Positions 45,499 through 54,649 of a stretch of DNA of 64,000 bases are shown one piece after another. The notes under the pieces are model-generated. The model was not told the DNA's origin. It made no database searches and saw only the letters and a program-made list of their open reading frames with translations. Numbering within the stretch: position 1 is the first letter of the stretch; each line of letters starts with the position of its first letter. Origin of the DNA: Thiocystis violascens. GTDB lineage: Bacteria; Pseudomonadota; Gammaproteobacteria; Chromatiales; Chromatiaceae. The translations under genes were made by a program, and so were the position numbers. The stretch spans positions 1-64,000 of the forward strand of contig DYNM01000009.1 in assembly GCA_020721065.1 (NCBI GenBank), given 5' to 3'.

Positions 45499-47745
45499 AT
45501 GACGGTCGTCCACCAACTCAGCGACTGGCTCTGGCGATTTCTCATCGTCATCACCATCGTGCCCGTCGGATGGTCTGCAACTGCTCGCGCCGCGCCCCCC
45601 GTCACACTCACCGCCGCTGAACGCGCATTCATTCAAGCCCATCCCGTGCTCACGCTCGGCACCGGCGATGCGTGGGAACCTTACGTCATCGTCAGCCCCG
45701 ACGGTCACATCAGCGGTTATGACGCCGACATCCTCGCGCAGATCAAACGTCTCACCGGTTTAGACATCCGCCTGTTGCCCGGCGACTGGCGACTGCGGCA
45801 AGAACAAGCGCAACGACGCGAAATTGACGGCCTGAGCACCGGCGGCATTCACGCCGAGCGCCGCGTTTATCTCAATTTTTCCGACCCTTACATTCGGCTC
45901 AACAAGTTTGTTCTCGTCACCAAAGGCAACCCGCTCAACATCCGCACCCGCGCCGATTTGGACGGACGCAGCATCGCCATTCATCGCAGCAACTTGTCAG
46001 ATGAAAAAGTCGCGCAAGGTTTCCCCCGCTCGCACATCGTCCCGCTCGACAGCGTAGACGCCGTGATTGAAGCCGTTTCCAGCGGGCGCGTTGACGCCAC
46101 CTTTGATAACGGAGCCATGCTGTATCGCGCCAATCGTATTGGCAGCCCTTATTTACAATTTGCGTTATCAATCAATGAATCGCTTGATCTCGCTTTTGGC
46201 ATTCGCAATGATTGGCCAGAAGCCATTTCAATTATTAACAAAGCCTTAACTGCACTCGGTGATGCCGAGCGCCAACGCATTCAAGCCCACTGGTTTTTAA
46301 CGCCGCTTGACAACACAAAATCGCTCACCAGCCGCGTGAGTTTGAATAACGACGAAACTGAATTTTTAGATCGGCTCGGCGCAATTCGACTGTGCATTGA
46401 TCCGAATTGGATGCCGATTGAAGCCTTGCTGCCAGACGGCAGTCATCAAGGCATTTTGCACGACTTAGTTGCCGAATTAATGCAGCGTTTGGGACGCAAC
46501 ACTGAATTAATTCGCACCACCAGTTGGGATGAATCACTTGCCACCATTCGTGCCGGACGCTGCGACATGATTTCAGGTGCCGCAATTACGCCAGAACGCA
46601 GCGAATATCTTAATTTTACGCGCCCATTATTAACCGAACCGTTGGTGCTCGCCATTCGCGCAGATAATACATTTGATGGCAGTTTGAATCACTATTTTAA
46701 CCAAACATTTATCATGGTTTCTGGACATGCTGCAATTGAATTACTGCGCCGTAAAAATCCAGCGATGCGCATTGTAGAAGCACCAGATGTTGCCACCGCA
46801 ATTCGCGCCGTCGCTAACGGTAATGCGTTTGGTTACATCGACTTATTGCCCACGATTACTTGGACGGCGCAGCATAACAACATTCTCAATATCAAAATTT
46901 CTGGCAATCTCGACGAATACTATGAGTTAGCCATCGCAGTGCGCAAAGAATTACCGTTATTATTATCAACGTTATCTAAAGCTGTCGCCAGTTTACATCC
47001 TGAAGATATTGAAAAAATCCGCGATTACTGGATTTCAATTCGCTATGAACAGCCCGCCGATTATCGCTGGCTGTGGCCGTATCTTTGCGGCGGGATTGCT
47101 TTATTCGTCACTATGTTACTGTGGACACATCGTCTCACCCGCTTAAATGAAGCCTTACGCGCTGCCAATACGCGCATCACTTTATTAACCATTACTGACG
47201 AACTCACCGGCTTATTTAATCGCCGTCATTTCCATGAAGTGATGGAACGCGAATGGCGGCGAGCACTGCGCGAACAACGCCCGCTGCATTTACTCATCAT
47301 TGATATTGATTATTTCAAATTGTATAACGATCATTATGGTCATCCCGCCGGAGATGTCGTCTTAAAGCGCGTGGGTCACTTATTAAACTTTTACACGCGG
47401 CGCGGCAGTGATTTTGCATTTCGGATTGGTGGCGAAGAATTCGCCGTATTGCTCACAGAAACCAATCAAGATGCGGCGCTCGTCTTTGCGGAATCATTAC
47501 GCAATGGCACAGAACAGCTCGCTATTCCTCATATCGGTAGTCATGTAGCACCAGTTGTCACTTTATCATTGGGTTTAGTGTGTATTTTCAATGATAGTCC
47601 AACTGCGACACTGTTGAATTGGGAAACGGTTTATCACCGCGCTGATGAATTGTTATATCAAGCCAAAACGGAAGGACGTAATCGGGTGATTGCGGGGCAG
47701 TGGCACGCATCAACACCACATTCTGCAACCGAATGTCATCATTGA
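45499..47745 (+). CDS. Membrane diguanylate cyclase with two periplasmic SBP_bac_3 domains
   Basis: About 748 residues from the ATG at 45499. A signal peptide (to about 32) is followed by two amino-acid-binding-protein-like periplasmic domains (about 35-265 and 285-510), the second with LGAIRLCIDPNWMPIEA. A membrane helix (about 524-545) and a GGDEF domain follow, with the active-site signature RIGGEEFAVL near 642 and TDELTGLFNRRHF at its start. It should make c-di-GMP in response to a small periplasmic ligand. Other possible starts are ATGs at 45409 and 45457; the chosen one puts the signal peptide at the N-terminus. Confidence 0.92.
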   Translation: MTVVHQLSDWLWRFLIVITIVPVGWSATARAAPPVTLTAAERAFIQAHPVLTLGTGDAWEPYVIVSPDGHISGYDADILAQIKRLTGLDIRLLPGDWRLRQEQAQRREIDGLSTGGIHAERRVYLNFSDPYIRLNKFVLVTKGNPLNIRTRADLDGRSIAIHRSNLSDEKVAQGFPRSHIVPLDSVDAVIEAVSSGRVDATFDNGAMLYRANRIGSPYLQFALSINESLDLAFGIRNDWPEAISIINKALTALGDAERQRIQAHWFLTPLDNTKSLTSRVSLNNDETEFLDRLGAIRLCIDPNWMPIEALLPDGSHQGILHDLVAELMQRLGRNTELIRTTSWDESLATIRAGRCDMISGAAITPERSEYLNFTRPLLTEPLVLAIRADNTFDGSLNHYFNQTFIMVSGHAAIELLRRKNPAMRIVEAPDVATAIRAVANGNAFGYIDLLPTITWTAQHNNILNIKISGNLDEYYELAIAVRKELPLLLSTLSKAVASLHPEDIEKIRDYWISIRYEQPADYRWLWPYLCGGIALFVTMLLWTHRLTRLNEALRAANTRITLLTITDELTGLFNRRHFHEVMEREWRRALREQRPLHLLIIDIDYFKLYNDHYGHPAGDVVLKRVGHLLNFYTRRGSDFAFRIGGEEFAVLLTETNQDAALVFAESLRNGTEQLAIPHIGSHVAPVVTLSLGLVCIFNDSPTATLLNWETVYHRADELLYQAKTEGRNRVIAGQWHASTPHSATECHH

Positions 47746-47756
47746 GCGAGGGTGTT

Positions 47757-50700
47757 ATGGGACAATTATTCCGCATTACCGGCTTTTTATCGTATCTCGT
47801 GATGCTATTTTTGAATGCGTTTGTAGATTTAGGACACAAAATCATCATTCAAAATACGCTCTTCAAAACCTACGACGGTGCTGCGCAGATTTTATTCACT
47901 GCGATAGTCAACGCGCTAATTTTATTGCCTTTCGTTTTGTTATTGACGCCATCTGGATATTTATCCGACCGCTTTCCTAAAAATCAGGTGATGAAAACCA
48001 GTGCTTGGATTGCAGTGGCTTTCACAACCGCAATCACGCTCTTTTATTATATCGGCTGGTTTTGGGCAGCGTTTGCGATGACTTTTTTATTGGGCGCACA
48101 AGCAGCAATTTATTCACCAGCGAAATACGGTTTTATTAAAGAATTAGTCGGCACTGAAGCTCTCGCAGCCGCAAATGGCTGGGTGCAAGCCACCACCACC
48201 ACCGCAATTCTTGCGGGCATTTTTGTATTTTCTATTCTCTTTGAACAGCAATTAACTGCCGCAGCATTTACCACACCCAATGACATCATGCACTTCATCG
48301 CGCCATTAGGTTGGTTATTGGTATTGTGCTCATTGATTGAAGTCACGCTGGCGTATCGTTTACCGCACCGCGCCGCCCAACACATCGCAGCATTTGATTG
48401 GGCGGCGTATCGCAGCGGGCGCTCACTGCGCGACAACCTGCGCCGCACCCACGCGCAACCGGTCATTTGGCGAGCAATCATCGGCTTGGCGCTGTTTTGG
48501 GCGATTTCACAGGTGCTATTGGCGGTCTTTCCCGCTTTCGCCAAAGACGCGCTCGGCGTCACCAACACCATCGTCATTCAAGGGATGATGGCCTGCGCCG
48601 GACTCGGCATCATCGCCGGCTCCATCATCGCCGGACGGTTGTCACGCGGTCACATCGCCACCGCGCTGATTCCAGTGGGCGCAATCGGCGTCGCTATCAC
48701 GTTGTTTATATTGCCAACTCTCAGCAGCGTCACTGCGCACACGCTCAACTTTTTCAGTCTCGGCGTGTTGGCGGGATTCCTGCTCGTACCGCTCAACGCG
48801 CTGATGCAAGCACAAGCGCCACCGACGCAGTTGGGGCGCATCTTGGCCGCTAATAACTTCATTCAAAACAATCTGATGCTCGCGTTTTTAGTGCTCACGG
48901 TCGCCGCTGCGTATTTCAATCTCAGCAGCTTGGTGTTGTTGCTGGCGCTGGCTGTGATCGCCGTGATTGGCGCGGGTTACAGCCTCACGCAGTTGCCACA
49001 AGCTTTGGTGCGCGTCCTGATTCACGGCGCGATCTCAGCGCGGTATCGCTTAACAATCATTGGTTTAGAACAGCTCCCGCCGAGCGGTGGCGTCTTGTTG
49101 CTGGGCAATCACGTCAGTTGGATTGATTGGGCGCTGCTGCAAATCGCCAGCCCGCGTCCGGTGCGTTTCGTGATGGAACGGGCGATTTATCAGCATTGGG
49201 GCTGGCGCTGGTTGCTGGATGTGTTTGGCGTGATTCCGATTTCCCGCGCCAGCAGTCGCCAAGCCATTCGCAGCGTTGCTGAAGTGCTTGATGCCGGTGA
49301 AGTGGTGTGCGTTTTTCCCGAAGGCACGTTGAGCCGCAATGGACAACTATCTGATTTTAAGCGTGGTTTTGAATTAGCCGCCCAAGCTGCGCAGCACGGC
49401 GTGATCGTCCCGTTTTATCAGCGCGGGCTGTGGGGCAGCCGCTTTTCCTGCGCCAGCACCGCGCTCAAACGCCAGCGGCGAGTGCGCGGACGCCGTGAAG
49501 TCTGCATCGCATTTGGGCAGCCGCTGGCGCTGACGACGGGCGCGGAAACGGTCAAACAAGCGGTATTTCAACTGTCGGTTGCGGCGTGGCAGCGTCACGT
49601 TGCGCAACTGCCGACGGTGCCGGAAGTGTGGTTAGCGACGGCGAGCCGTCAGCGCAGCGCCGTGACGGTGATTGATTCCAGCGGCGGGACGTTGACCAAT
49701 CGCCGTTTAATCACGGCAGTCTGGCTCTTTGCAGCGCGGCTGCGCCAGCTCGTGCCGGAGCCGGTGATCGGGATTGCGTTGCCGCCGAGTAGCGCCGGGG
49801 TGATCGTCAATCTGGCGGCGCTGGCGCTGGGCAAAACGGTGGTCAATCTCAATTACACCGCTGGCACGGCGGCGCTGCGGGCGAGCGTGGCACAAGCGGG
49901 TATTCGTCACGTCATCACGGCGGAGCGGTTTTTACGGCGGCTGGAACAACGCGGCATTGATTTACCCGCCGCGCTGCCAGAGGTGACGCTGCAGCGGCTC
50001 GAAATTCTCCGCGCTGAGATCGGACGCAGTGCGGCGTTGACGCGGCTGGTGCTGGTCAGCGTGTTGCCGCAGTGGGCGCTGCGGCGGGTGCTGCTGCGCC
50101 CCACTGCGCCGACGGCAACGGCAGCGATTTTGTTCTCCAGCGGCAGCGAAGGTGTGCCCAAAGGCATCGAACTGACGCATCGCAATCTGGTTGCCAACGT
50201 GCAGCAAACCGCTGAGGTGCTCAATGTGCAGGATGAAGAGCGCGTGTTGGCGAATCTGCCGTTATTTCATGCGTTTGGCTTGACGGTGACGACGGTGCTG
50301 CCGCTGCTGGAGGGGATTCCGTTGATTTGCCATCCCGATCCAACTGACGTGCTCGGCACCGCCAAAGCGATTGCCCGGCATCGCGCCACGCTGTTTTTCA
50401 GCACTGCGACTTTTTTACGGCTGTATGTCCGCCACCAGCGCGTTGATCCGCTGATGTTGCAATCGCTGCGGCTGGTGATTGCTGGCGCAGAGCGACTGGG
50501 TTCTGCCGTGCGCGAGGCGTTTGCGCTGAAGTTTTATCTGCCGATTTATGAGGGTTATGGCGCGACCGAGACGACGCCGGTAGCGAGTGTCAATGTGCCC
50601 AACGCGCTTGATCTGGATAACTGGAAAACGCAGTCGAGTTCGCGGCTGGGCACGGTGGGAATGCCGCTGCCGGGGACGTGTTTTCGCATCGTGGAGCCGA

Positions 50701-51203
50701 CGACTGGCGCGGAGCTGACGCCGGGCACAGATGGCTTGATTTTGATCGGCGGAGTGCAGGTGATGCGCGGCTATCTCGACGCGCCGGATAAAACAGCGGC
50801 GGTGATTCACGAGCAGGGCGGCATTCGTTGGTACGCCAGCGGCGACAAGGGGCATCTGGACGCGGATGGCTTTTTGACCATCGTGGATCGCTACTCGCGC
50901 TTTGCCAAAATCGGCGGCGAGATGGTGAGTTTGAGCGCGGTGGAAGATCAGACACGGCTGGCGCTGGCGCAGCCGGAGTTAGAACTGCTGGCAGTCGCGG
51001 TGCCCGACGAGCGCAAAGGTGAGCAGATTGTGCTGTTGGTGGCGGGAGCAGCGGACGTTGACGCGCTGCGGCGGCAAGTATTGGCGGCGGGGATCAACCC
51101 GCTGCATGTGCCGGCGGTGATTCAAGCGGTGGCGGCGATTCCCAAACTCGGCAGCGGTAAAACTGATTTTGGCGCAGCGCGAGCGCTGGTGGCAGCAGAA
51201 TGA
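47757..51203 (+). CDS. LplT-Aas-type protein: MFS flippase, PlsC-like acyltransferase, acyl-ACP synthetase
   Basis: A three-part inner-membrane protein of 1148 residues. Residues about 1-410 are a 12-helix MFS transporter like LplT (lysophospholipid flippase). About 425-610 is a PlsC-like acyltransferase with NHVSWIDW (the HX4D motif, near 450) and FPEGTLSRNG. About 640-1148 is an AMP-forming acyl synthetase with FSSGSEGVPKGIELTHRN near 791 and YGATETTPVASVN. In E. coli LplT and Aas are separate proteins that take up lysophospholipids and re-acylate them; here all activities are in one chain. The ATG at 47757 follows GAGGG and comes 11 bases after the cyclase stop codon. Confidence 0.93.
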   Translation: MGQLFRITGFLSYLVMLFLNAFVDLGHKIIIQNTLFKTYDGAAQILFTAIVNALILLPFVLLLTPSGYLSDRFPKNQVMKTSAWIAVAFTTAITLFYYIGWFWAAFAMTFLLGAQAAIYSPAKYGFIKELVGTEALAAANGWVQATTTTAILAGIFVFSILFEQQLTAAAFTTPNDIMHFIAPLGWLLVLCSLIEVTLAYRLPHRAAQHIAAFDWAAYRSGRSLRDNLRRTHAQPVIWRAIIGLALFWAISQVLLAVFPAFAKDALGVTNTIVIQGMMACAGLGIIAGSIIAGRLSRGHIATALIPVGAIGVAITLFILPTLSSVTAHTLNFFSLGVLAGFLLVPLNALMQAQAPPTQLGRILAANNFIQNNLMLAFLVLTVAAAYFNLSSLVLLLALAVIAVIGAGYSLTQLPQALVRVLIHGAISARYRLTIIGLEQLPPSGGVLLLGNHVSWIDWALLQIASPRPVRFVMERAIYQHWGWRWLLDVFGVIPISRASSRQAIRSVAEVLDAGEVVCVFPEGTLSRNGQLSDFKRGFELAAQAAQHGVIVPFYQRGLWGSRFSCASTALKRQRRVRGRREVCIAFGQPLALTTGAETVKQAVFQLSVAAWQRHVAQLPTVPEVWLATASRQRSAVTVIDSSGGTLTNRRLITAVWLFAARLRQLVPEPVIGIALPPSSAGVIVNLAALALGKTVVNLNYTAGTAALRASVAQAGIRHVITAERFLRRLEQRGIDLPAALPEVTLQRLEILRAEIGRSAALTRLVLVSVLPQWALRRVLLRPTAPTATAAILFSSGSEGVPKGIELTHRNLVANVQQTAEVLNVQDEERVLANLPLFHAFGLTVTTVLPLLEGIPLICHPDPTDVLGTAKAIARHRATLFFSTATFLRLYVRHQRVDPLMLQSLRLVIAGAERLGSAVREAFALKFYLPIYEGYGATETTPVASVNVPNALDLDNWKTQSSSRLGTVGMPLPGTCFRIVEPTTGAELTPGTDGLILIGGVQVMRGYLDAPDKTAAVIHEQGGIRWYASGDKGHLDADGFLTIVDRYSRFAKIGGEMVSLSAVEDQTRLALAQPELELLAVAVPDERKGEQIVLLVAGAADVDALRRQVLAAGINPLHVPAVIQAVAAIPKLGSGKTDFGAARALVAAE

Positions 51204-51347
51204 GATGGCGATTGCTTTATTGCCGATGCTTTGTTAAAAACTAACGGGCGGCGGCAGTGCGTTGAATTGCAGTTTATTTCAATCTGCAACGACAGCATCG
51301 CCGCCATATTTTCGTTATTCATTGCTGTTTGTTTGGAGTTTATGATT

Positions 51348-51521
51348 ATGGAAGGTAGTTCACTCGCAGCCGCAGAGTTATTACTGGTGGTTGGATTATT
51401 GGGTTGGTTTTTTTATTCGCAGCAGGCAGCATCAAAACGCTCGGCGCAATTAAAGCAAGATGAAAAAACGACGCCACCGCCAGCTTCAGATTCATCGCCT
51501 TCAACACGGGATCAGCACTAA
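51348..51521 (+). CDS. Small single-pass membrane protein upstream of sppA
   Basis: A 57-residue protein, MEGSSLAAAELLLVVGLL then GWFFYSQQAASKRSAQLKQDE: one membrane helix (about 7-24) and a charged, Ser/Pro-rich cytoplasmic tail. The ribosome binding site GGAG is nine bases before this ATG; another ATG lies two codons earlier. Its stop codon abuts the sppA start (TAA-ATG), so they are translated as a pair. I do not recognise a family. Confidence 0.65.
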   Translation: MEGSSLAAAELLLVVGLLGWFFYSQQAASKRSAQLKQDEKTTPPPASDSSPSTRDQH

Positions 51522-52529
51522 ATGAACTGGAAGTTGTGGAATCGCGCACACCATCACCTGCCAACGCCGGATGATCCTGATTGGGATCGCGCCCTGATTA
51601 ACTACATGGCGGCAGATTATCTGCGCGGGCAGCGGTCGCGGCGGCGCTGGAGTGTTGTTTTCAAATCACTGATTTTTCTATATTTCGTGGGAATTTTAGT
51701 GGCGGTTGCGGTACCGGATGTGATGGATGAGATGTCGCCGCCAGAGGCGCATGTGGCGCTGATTGAGGTGAAAGGGGTGATCGCTGCGGAGAGCGAGGCG
51801 AGCGCGGATAACGTGATTAGTGCGCTGCGGTCGGCGTTTGAAACCGATGAAGTAAAAGGCGTGATTTTGCGGATCAATAGTCCGGGTGGCAGTCCGGTGC
51901 AAGCGGGTTATATCAATGATGAAATGAAACGCTTGAAAGCGAAATATCTGAAAGAGAAAGAACGTGATTTACCTGTATATGCAGTGGCGGTTGATTTATG
52001 CGCATCTGGTGGGTATTACATTGCAGTTGGTGCAGATGCTATTTATGTGGATAAAGCGAGTTTAATTGGTTCAATTGGAGTGCGGATTGATGGGTTTGGG
52101 GTGCAGGAATTGATGAAAAGTGTCGGCGTGGAACGGCGTTTACTGACTGCGGGTGCAAATAAAGGCATTCTTGATCCATTTTCGCCGTTGCCAGAAGAAC
52201 AGCGGACGTTTATTCAAGGGGTGCTCAATACGCTGCATCAACAATTCATTGCGGAAGTGAAAAGCGGACGCGGTGATAAACTCAAAGGTGGTGAGGAAGT
52301 ATTCAGCGGATTATTTTGGAGTGGACAAGAAGCGGTGGCGCTAGGATTAGCGGATGGGCTGGGCAGTTCCAGTTATGTTGCCCGCGAAGTGATTGGCACC
52401 GAGACCATCGTTGAATACACCAAAAAGCGCGATTTGTTGGATTCATTTGCGAAACGGTTGGGAGTCAATTTTAGCATTGGGCTATTGGAGCCGATGTTGA
52501 ATTGGTGGGGTGGTGCGGCGGTGCATTAA
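51522..52529 (+). CDS. sppA: Signal peptide peptidase SppA, short (36K) type
   Basis: A membrane serine protease of the S49 family (335 residues), which cuts remnant signal peptides. One membrane helix (about 46-66) is followed by the protease domain: VILRINSPGGSPVQAG, the nucleophile Ser in DLCASGGYYIAVGAD, and the catalytic Lys in VDKASLIGSIGV. Only one S49 domain is present, as in the short bacterial form. Confidence 0.94.
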   Translation: MNWKLWNRAHHHLPTPDDPDWDRALINYMAADYLRGQRSRRRWSVVFKSLIFLYFVGILVAVAVPDVMDEMSPPEAHVALIEVKGVIAAESEASADNVISALRSAFETDEVKGVILRINSPGGSPVQAGYINDEMKRLKAKYLKEKERDLPVYAVAVDLCASGGYYIAVGADAIYVDKASLIGSIGVRIDGFGVQELMKSVGVERRLLTAGANKGILDPFSPLPEEQRTFIQGVLNTLHQQFIAEVKSGRGDKLKGGEEVFSGLFWSGQEAVALGLADGLGSSSYVAREVIGTETIVEYTKKRDLLDSFAKRLGVNFSIGLLEPMLNWWGGAAVH

Positions 52530-52549
52530 AGCAATTGCGGTTGAATGCA

Positions 52550-52567
52550 CTGACAACTGATAACGCA
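52550..52567. repeat. Short heptamer repeat copy
   Basis: ACTGACAACTGATAAC in the convergent gap between sppA and the chorismate-lyase-like gene, a short remnant of the dispersed repeat. Confidence 0.55.
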
Positions 52568-52585
52568 ATCCAATTGCCCTCAATA

Positions 52586-53170
52586 TCATTGTTCATACAG
52601 CGCCAGCGGAAAAGACTCGGTAATGAGAATGACCGGCTGGCGTGCCATGAAGATGCGATAAGTCCGAAATACCGCTGCCGCGCCGTCGGCAGTGCAATCC
52701 AGCCCGACATCCAACACTTCGCGGTAACTTTCCAGCCCGCTATCGCGGATCAACACGCCGATGCCGATCTCGCGGTCAATCAGGCGTTGGCGAAAATCCA
52801 GCGGGATTTGTGCGGGACGAATCACCGAGAAGGCTTCGGCAAAGCTGCGGTTGCTATCCTGTCCGCGCAACCGTGCTTCACGGATCAAACATTGTTCGCC
52901 GCTTGAGAGCGCAAGCCATGATAAGTTTTCTTCTGCATTTTCAAAGCGTTGCGCGAGAGTATCTACCGTCACCGGCTCCCAAAAATAGGCTTCTAAAATT
53001 TTGGTGACGGTGCCATCGGTCACCAACAAGGTGCGCAAAAACGGCGGCAGCGCACTGAGCGGCTGGGGTGTGCCATCGGCAGCAGCAATGATGCCGTCGC
53101 GGACAAAGCCATCACAACGAAATGGTGGCTGACTGACAACTTGGCGGCTGCGTCCAAAATAGCGGTTCAT
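52586..53170 (-). CDS. Chorismate-lyase-like (DUF98) protein
   Basis: A 194-residue protein. LPPFLRTLLVTDGTVTKILEAYFWEPV (about 40-66) resembles the chorismate pyruvate-lyase / DUF98 fold, in which chorismate is converted to 4-hydroxybenzoate. DREIGIGVLIRDSGLESYREV and a C-terminal ITESFPLALY segment with Glu also fit. In UbiC the product starts ubiquinone synthesis; DUF98 relatives are also found in aryl-lipid pathways. Nothing in the neighbourhood decides between these. The ATG at 53170 is preferred over a TTG nine codons earlier. Confidence 0.7.
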   Translation of the reverse strand: MNRYFGRSRQVVSQPPFRCDGFVRDGIIAAADGTPQPLSALPPFLRTLLVTDGTVTKILEAYFWEPVTVDTLAQRFENAEENLSWLALSSGEQCLIREARLRGQDSNRSFAEAFSVIRPAQIPLDFRQRLIDREIGIGVLIRDSGLESYREVLDVGLDCTADGAAAVFRTYRIFMARQPVILITESFPLALYEQ

Positions 53171-53383
53171 GGGAAATTGATCTCGACGATGCGCCAATGT
53201 GCGCTGTTGCGTGGTAAAAAATACTCAGTGTGGCGAAGTGTAGACTTGAAAATGAAGCACATTTGCGTCAATCTTAACGACACCACCTTTTGCGTCACAG
53301 TGATTACATCGTTATCCATCGGCGCGTCGCTCTGTTGGGTATTTGCTACAGCACGATGAGTAGTTGTTGTGGCAGCAGACAGG

Positions 53384-53414
53384 TTCGGAAACACCCCCCT
53401 AATTGTGTTATACA
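53384..53414 (+). promoter_or_regulatory. Possible lpp promoter (extended -10)
   Basis: TGTTATACA (TG-N-TATACA) at 53406-53414 is an extended -10 box 47 bases before the lpp ATG. The -35 region (TTCGGA) is poor. Confidence 0.35.
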
Positions 53415-53460
53415 TACTGCGCCTCACGGCCAACTTTTTTCACTTTGGAGTTTTAACAAC

Positions 53461-53655
53461 ATGACCAAATTCGTCAAACTCGCTTCTTTGTCTACTGCTG
53501 CAATTCTGAGCGTTGCTTTACTGGGCGGCTGCACCGACCAGACCGCTCGTGATACCGCGCAACAGGCGCTGGATACTGCTAACGCCGCGCAATCCTGCTG
53601 CACCTCCAGCACTGAGCGGCTGGATCGGATGTATCAGAAAATCATGGGCAAGTAA
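53461..53655 (+). CDS. Lpp/OprI-type alanine-zipper outer-membrane lipoprotein
   Basis: A 64-residue lipoprotein. The signal peptide ends in the lipobox LLGGC (Cys near 23), followed by a short heptad helix (TAQQALDTANAAQS, then STERLDRMYQKIMGK). The C-terminal Lys is the residue through which Lpp is joined to peptidoglycan. A double Cys in the middle (SCCTS) is seen. TTGGAG precedes the ATG. It faces the L,D-transpeptidase gene, with a 22-base overlap of the 3' ends; that class of enzyme makes the Lpp-peptidoglycan bond. Confidence 0.88.
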   Translation: MTKFVKLASLSTAAILSVALLGGCTDQTARDTAQQALDTANAAQSCCTSSTERLDRMYQKIMGK

Positions 53656-54584
53656 GACCCGTCGCCGGAATGATTCCGGCGTCCTATCACCTGAGGGACG
53701 CCGGTATCTTCCTTCACCGCTCGCTCCACGCTCGGCCAGTCAATCACGACCCCCTCCGCATGTTGCAGCGTTTCAGGAATGACTGAACGCGCACTTTTAC
53801 GAATGCTCTTCTCGCCCAGTTGCACTTCTAAATATAGCTCATCACCGCGCCAGCCAATTTTATAGGGCTGATCAACGATGGCGACCGGCGTGTCAATGCT
53901 GACCTGACCAAACAATTTTTCTACGCCTTCGGGATACATGCGAATGCAGCCGCCGCTGACTTCCATGCCCATGCCCCACGGCATACTGGTGCCGTGAATC
54001 AGATAATCGGGATTGCTCAAGCGCATCGCAAAACGTCCCAGCGGATTATCCGGTCCCGGCGGCACCTGCGCGGGCAAGATGTCACCACGAGCAGCATGGG
54101 AGGCGCGGACATTCGGTCCCGGCGTCCAAATGGGGTCTTTCTTTTTCTCGATGATTTTGAAGGAACCCAGCGGCGTGCCCATCGCATCGCGCCCGACGCT
54201 GATGGCAAAAATTTGGACTTCATTAGGGCGTTCTGGCGGGAAGTAATACAAGCGTTTTTCGGCGCGATTGATGATGATGCCAACGTGCGGCACGTTGGGG
54301 AGCACATAAAACGTCGGTACCAATACCTCAGTGCCTTCGCCGGGCACCCACATATCGGCTTTGGGATTGGCTTGCCGCATGTCGGCAAACCCCAGATTGT
54401 TCTGCCGCGCAATATCCATCAGCGTGTCTTTGCTGCGGGCGGTGAAATAAAATGGGAATCCCACCACCGAATCACGCGGGTTATCTAGCCGAAACGTTTC
54501 TGCCTGCGCAGGTGGGATGCCCGTCCCACTCCAACCCATGACGCTCAACAGCACGGCCAATCCAAAGTGTTTCTTCGTGCGCAT
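53634..54584 (-). CDS. L,D-transpeptidase (YkuD/ErfK family) with LysM-like domain
   Basis: A periplasmic enzyme of 316 residues. A signal peptide (to about 28) is followed by a LysM-like segment (about 45-92, SKDTLMDIARQNNLGFADM) and a YkuD catalytic domain (about 98-240) with IHGTSMPWGMG and the active-site SGGCIRMYPEG. Relatives anchor Lpp to peptidoglycan or form 3-3 cross-links. The last 25 or so residues run over the hairpin at 53663-53681 and into the end of the lpp gene, and are probably not part of the conserved fold. Confidence 0.93.
   Translation of the reverse strand: MRTKKHFGLAVLLSVMGWSGTGIPPAQAETFRLDNPRDSVVGFPFYFTARSKDTLMDIARQNNLGFADMRQANPKADMWVPGEGTEVLVPTFYVLPNVPHVGIIINRAEKRLYYFPPERPNEVQIFAISVGRDAMGTPLGSFKIIEKKKDPIWTPGPNVRASHAARGDILPAQVPPGPDNPLGRFAMRLSNPDYLIHGTSMPWGMGMEVSGGCIRMYPEGVEKLFGQVSIDTPVAIVDQPYKIGWRGDELYLEVQLGEKSIRKSARSVIPETLQHAEGVVIDWPSVERAVKEDTGVPQVIGRRNHSGDGSYLPMIF
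53663..53681. terminator. Hairpin between lpp and the L,D-transpeptidase gene
   Basis: CGCCGGAAT-g-ATTCCGGCG is a perfect nine-base stem eight bases after the lpp stop, inside the coding end of the convergent gene. There is no T-run on either side, so it may be a stabilising or partial terminator hairpin. Confidence 0.5.
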
Positions 54585-54649
54585 AAGTCACTCACAGTCT
54601 TCTTGTTATGCGGTGCCGCGTTTTGAGGCGCGGCACGGTAGTTTTTAGA

